A stretch of 64,000 nt of DNA, taken from the NCBI GenBank assembly GCA_020849275.1, contig JADLGO010000034.1, forward strand, positions 62,001 to 126,000, read 5' to 3'. The notes below the pieces were generated by a model, which did no database searches, was not told the DNA's origin, and worked only from the letters and a program-made list of their open reading frames with translations. This DNA comes from Chthonomonadales bacterium (GTDB lineage: Bacteria; Armatimonadota; Chthonomonadetes; Chthonomonadales; CAJBBX01). The position numbers were made by a program, and so were the translations under genes. Below, one piece after another: positions 59,495-64,000 of the stretch (position 1 is its first letter; each line of letters begins with the position of its first letter).

Positions 59495-60439
59495 ATGCCT
59501 CGTGCCGTCGTCACGGGTGGAGCTGGTTTCCTGGGCTCCCACCTGTGCGATCGCCTGCTCGCGGAGGGGATGGAGGTCGTCGCCTTCGACAACCTCATCA
59601 CCGGTAGCACGGACAACATCGCCCACCACGTCGACAACCCGCGGTTCCGATTCATCCACTACGACGTCACGGACTACCTCTACCTGGACGGGCCCGTGGA
59701 CTATGTTTTCCATCTGGCCTCGCCTGCGAGCCCCATCGACTTCCCCACCAAGCCGATCCAGATCCTGAAGGTGAACGCCCTCGGAACGCACAAGGCGCTC
59801 GGCCTGGCCCGAGCAAGGAACGCGCGCTTCTTCCTGGCCTCCACCTCGGAGGTCTACGGCGACCCGCTCGTGCACCCGCAGACCGAGTCCTACCTGGGAA
59901 ACGTGAACCCGGTGGGTGTGCGGGGGGTCTACGACGAATCCAAGCGGTTCGCCGAGGCGATGACGATGGCTTACCACCGCTACCACGGCGTCAAAGTGCG
60001 CATCGTGCGCATCTTCAACACGTATGGGGAGCGCATGCGCCTCAACGACGGCCGCGTGGTGCCCAACTTCGTGGGGCAGGCGCTCCGTGGCGACCCCATC
60101 ACGGTCTACGGTACGGGCCAGCAGACGCGCTCCTTCTGCTACTGCTCCGACCTGATCGAGGGGTTCTGGCGGCTGATGAGGTCGGACCACACCGGCCCGA
60201 TGAACATCGGCAACCCGACCGAGCGCACGATGCTGGAGTTCGCGCGCCTCATCAAGGAGCTGACCGGCAGCGCCAGCGAGATAGTGTTCGAGCCGCTCCC
60301 ACAGTCGGACGACCCGAAGCAGCGCAAGCCGGACATCTCGCTCGCCCGCGAGGCGCTCGGCTGGGAGCCGGTGGTGCCGATCGAGGACGGCCTGCGGCGC
60401 ACGATTGCCTACTTTCGCTCCCGGCTCCGAATGGCCTGA
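59495..60439 (+). CDS. UDP-glucuronate decarboxylase-like NAD-dependent epimerase
   Basis: The 314-residue extended SDR has [17 protein letters not shown] (NAD motif), [21 protein letters not shown] with Tyr146 and Lys150, and [14 protein letters not shown], the pattern of UDP-xylose synthase (UXS) enzymes. The C-terminal [16 protein letters not shown] matches too. It would convert UDP-glucuronate to UDP-xylose, or a related sugar. The ATG at 59495 lies 8 nt after GGAGG, better than an ATG at 59489. A hairpin follows the stop. Confidence 0.9.
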   Translation: MPRAVVTGGAGFLGSHLCDRLLAEGMEVVAFDNLITGSTDNIAHHVDNPRFRFIHYDVTDYLYLDGPVDYVFHLASPASPIDFPTKPIQILKVNALGTHKALGLARARNARFFLASTSEVYGDPLVHPQTESYLGNVNPVGVRGVYDESKRFAEAMTMAYHRYHGVKVRIVRIFNTYGERMRLNDGRVVPNFVGQALRGDPITVYGTGQQTRSFCYCSDLIEGFWRLMRSDHTGPMNIGNPTERTMLEFARLIKELTGSASEIVFEPLPQSDDPKQRKPDISLAREALGWEPVVPIEDGLRRTIAYFRSRLRMA

Positions 60440-60441
60440 CA

Positions 60442-60462
60442 CCGCCGGCCCGGCGCCGGCGG
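60442..60462. terminator. hairpin after the epimerase gene
   Basis: CCGCCGGC (60442-60449) pairs exactly with GCCGGCGG (60455-60462) around a 5-nt loop, 3 nt after the stop at 60439. No T tract. Confidence 0.45.
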
Positions 60463-60600
60463 CTCGCGGCCGCCAGCCCGTACGCGCACCGCGTCGCCCT
60501 AACGCGCACCTCCGATCTGAAGACGGTGAACGCCGCCACACGGCCGAGCGTGACCGTCTCGCCGGCATCGAAGGCCGGCCTGGTCGGCGCGGCGCCCGGC

Positions 60601-60630
60601 TTGACCCGCCGGCGCGCGCGCCGCTATAAT
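60601..60630 (+). promoter_or_regulatory. sigma70-like promoter for the NIL-metX operon
   Basis: TTGACC (60601-60606), an 18-bp spacer and a perfect TATAAT (60625-60630). The start would be near 60637, about 49 nt before the NIL ATG. I see no SAM riboswitch fold in the 246-bp gap 60440-60685. Confidence 0.75.
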
Positions 60631-60685
60631 ACGGGGCGTCCGCCGCGAAGGCCGCGCGCGCCCTCCGGGCGGTCAGGAGGCCGCG

Positions 60686-60952
60686 ATGACCCCCGACACC
60701 GAGACTGTCCGCGTTCAGCTCAACTACCCGCTTCAGCGCGTGCGCGAGCCCATCCTCTACCACCTGGTGGCCGATTTCGCGCTCGTGCCGAACATCCGCA
60801 GCGCCAGCTTCGACCTGGCGAGCGGCGGGTTCATCTACCTGGAGCTGAGCGGGGCGCGGGCGGCGCTCCGGCGCGCGCTTGCCTGGCTCGACGAGCAGGG
60901 CATCGGCGTGAGCGCCATCGGGCTCGACGGCACGCAGGAGTGGGCAATCTAG
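60686..60952 (+). CDS. NIL domain protein
   Basis: The 88-residue protein is a single NIL domain: VRVQLNYPLQRVREPILYHL, FALVPNIRSASFDLASGGFI and ALAWLDEQGIGVSAIG. NIL domains (named after the motif) are ligand-binding, found at the C-end of MetN methionine importers and next to methionine genes. Its place 2 nt before metX supports a methionine-sensing or allosteric role. AGGAGG precedes the ATG. It may regulate MetX or another step; no partner is proven. Confidence 0.82.
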   Translation: MTPDTETVRVQLNYPLQRVREPILYHLVADFALVPNIRSASFDLASGGFIYLELSGARAALRRALAWLDEQGIGVSAIGLDGTQEWAI

Positions 60953-60954
60953 CG

Positions 60955-62109
60955 ATGGCGGAAAGCATGGAGGCCCTCGACGATGGCCAGAGCGTCGGCC
61001 TGGTCGAGAAGCGGCTGTTCACGTTCGGCAGCGCGGAAGACCCCTTCGTGCTGGAGAACCGCCAGGCGCTGCCGGGCTTCACGACGGCCTACGAGGTCTA
61101 CGGCGAGCTCAACGCCACGGCGGACAACGCCATCCTCGTCGAGCATGGGTTGACGGGCAGTTCCCACGCGGCCGGGCGCTACAAGCCGGACTCGCCTTAC
61201 GCCGGCTACTGGGAGATGCTGATCGGCCCGGGCAAGGTGCTGGACACGACGCGCTACTGTGTGATCGCCCCGAACGCCCTGGGCGGCTGCCGCGGCACTA
61301 CCGGCCCCTCCAGCATCGACCCGCGCACCGGCAAGCCCTACGGCCTCACCTTCCCGATCCTGACGATCCGCGACATGGTGCGCGCGCAGAAGCCGCTTCT
61401 CGATCACCTCGGCGTCCGGCGCCTGCGCATGGTGCTCGGCGGCTCGATGGGCGGCATGCAGGCGCTGGAGTGGGCGATCACCTACCCGGAGATCGTGGAC
61501 TCCATCTGCCCGATCGCCTCCAGCCCGCGTACCTCGGCCCAGGCGATCGCCTTCAACGAGTGTATGCGGCGCGCCATCATGCTGGACCCGGCCTGGAACC
61601 GTGGCGCCTACTACGAGGGCTCGCCCCCCAACGGCGGCCTCGCCCTGGCGCGCATGATCGGCACGATCACCTACCTGTCCGACCCCATCATGCAGGGCCG
61701 GTTCGGGCGCATGCCCGCCGAGCTGGAGAGCCCGCGAGAGCACGACCTGCACGTGCGTTTCGATGTGGAGCGCTACTTGCACGAAGAGGGCCGGCTGCTC
61801 GTCAGACGCTTCGATGCCAACTCATACCTCTACGTGACGCGCGCCATCGATCTGCACGACATCAGCCGCGGGTTCGGCTCTCTGGAGGAGGCGTACCGAC
61901 GCATTCGGGCGAAAGTGATCCTGATCGGGATCCGCTCGGATATCCTCTTCTATCCCGAGCACATTCGGGCCATGCACGCCCAGCTCAGCGCGCTCGGCGT
62001 CGACTCCACCTACTGGGAGATGGACTCCGACTACGGTCACGACGCATTCCTGGTGGAGCAGGCCAAGATGGTCGAGCCGCTCCGCGGCTTCCTCGCGCGC
62101 CTTGGATGA
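60955..62109 (+). CDS. metX: homoserine O-acetyltransferase
   Basis: The 384-residue alpha/beta hydrolase has the catalytic triad Ser164 (GGSMGGMQALEW), Asp329 (IRSDILFYP) and His362 (YGHDAFL). The N-terminal AYEVYGELNA and HGLTGSSHAAG, and NALGGCRGTTGPSSIDP, are standard. It transfers acetyl (or succinyl) from CoA to homoserine, first step in methionine synthesis. Whether acetyl or succinyl is used cannot be decided here. The ATG at 60955 or 60967 is the start; neither has a strong site, but the coupling to the NIL gene supports the first. Confidence 0.94.
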   Translation: MAESMEALDDGQSVGLVEKRLFTFGSAEDPFVLENRQALPGFTTAYEVYGELNATADNAILVEHGLTGSSHAAGRYKPDSPYAGYWEMLIGPGKVLDTTRYCVIAPNALGGCRGTTGPSSIDPRTGKPYGLTFPILTIRDMVRAQKPLLDHLGVRRLRMVLGGSMGGMQALEWAITYPEIVDSICPIASSPRTSAQAIAFNECMRRAIMLDPAWNRGAYYEGSPPNGGLALARMIGTITYLSDPIMQGRFGRMPAELESPREHDLHVRFDVERYLHEEGRLLVRRFDANSYLYVTRAIDLHDISRGFGSLEEAYRRIRAKVILIGIRSDILFYPEHIRAMHAQLSALGVDSTYWEMDSDYGHDAFLVEQAKMVEPLRGFLARLG

Positions 62110-62214
62110 GTGGCGGGACCCCGCGCGCGGGCCGCGATCGCTAGTCGCGCCGGGCGCGCTCCGCCTGTGCAATCTCCGCGACCGGGCGAACCTCGCCACG
62201 GTATGGGAGTAGAC

Positions 62215-62610
62215 ATGTCGACATGCGTACGGCCGTTTCTGATGTTCCAGGGCGCCGCCGAGGAGGCGATGCGCTTCTACGTGTCGCTGTTCGCGGACGG
62301 TGAGGTGCTGGACGTGGCGCTCTACGGGCCCGGCGAGGCGGGTGCGCCGGGTTCGGTGAAGCTCGCCACCTTCCGCGTGGCCGGCCAGGAGCTGCTCTGC
62401 ATCGACAGTCCGGTGCGGCACGCGTTCACCTTTACGCCGGCGGTCTCGCTGTTCGCCGAGTGCGGCTCGGAGGCGGAGTTCGATCGGCTCGCGGCCGCTC
62501 TTGCGAACGATGGCGGCTGGCTCATGCCTCCGGACAACTACGGGTTCAGCCGCCGATTCGGCTGGCTCAACGACCGCTTCGGCGTGTCGTGGCAGCTCAA
62601 CCTGGCGTAG
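62215..62610 (+). CDS. VOC/PhnB-like glyoxalase-fold protein
   Basis: The 131-residue protein has RPFLMFQGAAEEAMRFYVSL at the start and FAECGSEAEFDRLAAAL, LMPPDNYGFSRRFGWLNDRF and SWQLNL at the end, typical of the PhnB-like 3-demethylubiquinone methyltransferase-type VOC proteins. The real function is usually unknown; the family name is misleading. The ATG at 62215 is preceded by GGGAGTAGAC. It is 106 nt after metX and 44 nt before the PIG-L gene. Confidence 0.82.
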   Translation: MSTCVRPFLMFQGAAEEAMRFYVSLFADGEVLDVALYGPGEAGAPGSVKLATFRVAGQELLCIDSPVRHAFTFTPAVSLFAECGSEAEFDRLAAALANDGGWLMPPDNYGFSRRFGWLNDRFGVSWQLNLA

Positions 62611-62653
62611 CCTGGCCGCGCCCGCGCGCCGATCACCAACCGAGGAGGGGCTC

Positions 62654-63436
62654 GTGCCCACGGAGAACCGGCGCGTGCTGGCGCTGATGCCGCACCCCGA
62701 CGACATGGAGATCCTGTGCGCTGGCACCCTGATACGCCTGCGCGAGGCCGGCTGCGAAATACACGTCGCCACCATGACGCCGGGCGACCAGGGCTCGGCC
62801 GTTCTGCCGCGCGACGAGATCGCCGCGATCCGACGCGCGGAAGCCCGCCGCGGCGCCGAGAGCATCGGCGCCGCGAGCTACACCTGCCTGGAGTTCGCGG
62901 ACGTGCAGTTCGGCTTCGACGTGCCGGCGCGGCGCCGTGTCGCCCGAATGCTGCGCGAGGTGGATCCCTTCCTTGTCTTCACGACGCCGCCCTCCGACTA
63001 CATGGTCGACCACGAGATCACATCGCGGCTGGTGCGCGACGCCTGTTTCAACGCGCCCATCCGAAACTACGAGACGGAGGGGTCCGCCGGGCCGTCGTCG
63101 GGCATCCCCTACCTCTTCTACACCGATGCCATCGAGGGGCACGACATCTTCGGCGCCGCCTCGCCCGTGACCTGCATCGTCGACATCTCGGAGGTCATCG
63201 ACCGGAAGGCGGCGGCGCTTGCGTGCCACGACAGCCAGCGCGCGTGGCTCCTGAGGCAGCACGGCATCGACGACTACATCGATACGATGCGCTCCTGGGC
63301 CGCGCGGCGCGGAGCCGCCATCGGCGTCCAGTCTGGCGAGGCGTTCCGCCAGCACCGTGGACACCCGCACCCCACGGGTAATCCGCTCGTTGAGATGCTG
63401 CACGCCGTCATACCCGGCGCCGACACCGGCCGCTGA
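62654..63436 (+). CDS. PIG-L family deacetylase
   Basis: The 260-residue protein has the zinc motif MPHPDDMEILCAG (His14, Asp16, Asp17) and a third ligand in MVDHEITSRLV. It resembles MshB, BshB and LmbE proteins, which remove an N-acetyl group from a GlcNAc-linked molecule. GAGGAGGGGCTC precedes the GTG at 62654. The following gene, 16 nt on, is a glucosamine-6-phosphate-deaminase-like protein, suggesting a small amino-sugar unit. No signal peptide is seen. Confidence 0.9.
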   Translation: MPTENRRVLALMPHPDDMEILCAGTLIRLREAGCEIHVATMTPGDQGSAVLPRDEIAAIRRAEARRGAESIGAASYTCLEFADVQFGFDVPARRRVARMLREVDPFLVFTTPPSDYMVDHEITSRLVRDACFNAPIRNYETEGSAGPSSGIPYLFYTDAIEGHDIFGAASPVTCIVDISEVIDRKAAALACHDSQRAWLLRQHGIDDYIDTMRSWAARRGAAIGVQSGEAFRQHRGHPHPTGNPLVEMLHAVIPGADTGR

Positions 63437-63451
63437 GGAGGAGGAACCGCC

Positions 63452-64000
63452 ATGGCCCGCCCGTTGAGCAAGATCGCCCCCGGATGGTGGGACTACACGA
63501 CGCTGGGGCCGGACCTGCCCCGCGACGCCGCCAACCTCTCCGTGGAGGACATCGAGACGCTGGGGCGACCGGGCTTCACCGTCACGATCTACGATTCGCT
63601 CGAGGAGTTTTACCTGGCCGAAGCGCTGGAGTACGTCGCCGCCTGGCGGCAGGCGACGCCGGACAACCCGGTCGGCATCTGCGGCCCGATCGGGCCCACG
63701 GAGCAACTCCCGCTCGTGGCCCGGCTCGTAAACGACATGGGGATCGGGCTGCGCCACGCGCACTTCTGGGGTATGGACGAGTGGTACATCGATGGGCGCG
63801 AGGTGCCGACCGACCATCCGCTCTCATTCGAACGCGCCGACATGGAGCTCTGCTTCCATCGGATCCGGCCGGAGCTGGCGATGCCCGGGGAGAACCTGCA
63901 CTTCCCGAAGGCCGACACGCGTGCGTATGAGGCGTCCTGGCAGGGCGTGCGGTGCGTCGTCATGCAGGGCGGACAGGGCGAGGTCAAACACTGGGCGTTC
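63452..64000 (+). CDS. glucosamine-6-phosphate deaminase-like protein, C-terminus cut by window edge
   Basis: 183 codons are visible from the ATG at 63452 (GAGGAGGAACCGCC upstream) to the right edge, with no stop. It has [40 protein letters not shown] and [20 protein letters not shown], the last matching the MDEY/W active-site part of NagB-type enzymes. NagB converts glucosamine-6-phosphate to fructose-6-phosphate and ammonia. The rest of the protein, including further active-site residues, lies outside the window, so a divergent isomerase is possible. Confidence 0.75.
   Translation, partial: MARPLSKIAPGWWDYTTLGPDLPRDAANLSVEDIETLGRPGFTVTIYDSLEEFYLAEALEYVAAWRQATPDNPVGICGPIGPTEQLPLVARLVNDMGIGLRHAHFWGMDEWYIDGREVPTDHPLSFERADMELCFHRIRPELAMPGENLHFPKADTRAYEASWQGVRCVVMQGGQGEVKHWAF

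Noticed and set aside
60440-60685. SAM riboswitch before the NIL-metX genes
   Set aside because: I looked for the conserved SAM-I core and saw none; the region has a terminator-like hairpin and a promoter, leaving only about 49 nt of leader.
1-64000. tRNA, rRNA, CRISPR arrays, insertion sequences or prophage
   Set aside because: No T-loop-like GGTTCGA(A/N)TCC in intergenic DNA, no repeated direct units, no transposase, integrase or phage structural gene was found on reading both strands.

Overview
The window is a GC-rich (about 70% by eye), densely coding bacterial chromosome segment with strong third-position G/C bias, many ATGA, GTGA and TTGA stop/start overlaps, and sigma70-like promoters of the TTGACA-17-TAnnnT type. 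I see no rRNA, tRNA, CRISPR array, insertion sequence or phage gene. The gene mix is a tricorn protease, three PhyH-type dioxygenases, a UroD-like protein, ThuA, a ceramidase-like protein, PIG-L, a futalosine-type menaquinone cluster, and an FHA/PP2C/Ser-Thr kinase operon. This fits Armatimonadota best, with Chloroflexota or Planctomycetota as alternatives. The phylum call is inference from content, not from a marker gene.

Layout. 1-1300: a PqaA-like protein cut by the left edge, and a small unknown gene (minus). 1404-2301: a promoter, a ThuA gene and a perfect 18-bp hairpin. 2497-5293: an envelope-stress set of SIMPL protein, HtrA protease and BON protein. 5315-10029: an SbcD-like nuclease coupled to a YhaN-like ATPase. 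10216-15844: PhyH dioxygenase, UroD-like protein and tricorn protease. 15934-19534: a probable heterodimeric ABC exporter behind a large leader hairpin. 19812-22404: DUF309, MoxR ATPase and a DUF4350 membrane protein. 22573-26206: argF-argG-argH. 26448-31685 (plus): a promoter and an ANTAR response regulator, an unknown protein, a Cof-type HAD phosphatase, a FapA/DUF342 protein, an acidic small protein and a VanX-like dipeptidase. 31915-35586: a YihY/BrkB membrane protein, a Cys-cluster protein, two tiny membrane proteins and a clostripain-like lipoprotein lacking its catalytic Cys. 35716-37479: a GAF-GGDEF diguanylate cyclase.

37468-43691 (minus) is a five-gene phosphosignalling operon: FhaA-like protein, a 32-residue FhaB-like membrane stub, PP2C phosphatase, Ser/Thr kinase and a HEAT-repeat protein. 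43888-45791 holds a redoxin and an amidohydrolase. 45863-48556 holds serA and a ParB-like gene, divergent, each with its own promoter. 48617-50772 holds two divergent PhyH genes (one with HxG instead of HxD) and a membrane protein. 50780-52117 is a ceramidase-like protein. 52426-56857 is ubiD-PAP2-ubiX-ubiA-mqnA, read as late steps of futalosine-route menaquinone synthesis. 56865-60439 holds a macrodomain protein, a HAD phosphatase, an M20 peptidase and a UDP-glucuronate decarboxylase-like enzyme. 60601-62109 holds a promoter, a NIL-domain protein and metX. 62215-64000 holds a VOC protein, a PIG-L deacetylase and a glucosamine-6-phosphate-deaminase-like gene cut by the right edge.

Most of the window is housekeeping metabolism and signalling. 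The points most worth a second look are the HxG PhyH protein, the Cys-to-Ser clostripain-like lipoprotein, the split FhaA/FhaB-stub kinase operon with HEAT protein, the PAP2 gene embedded in and overlapping the menaquinone cluster, the YhaN-like ATPase with its C-terminal extension, and two very strong intergenic hairpins.
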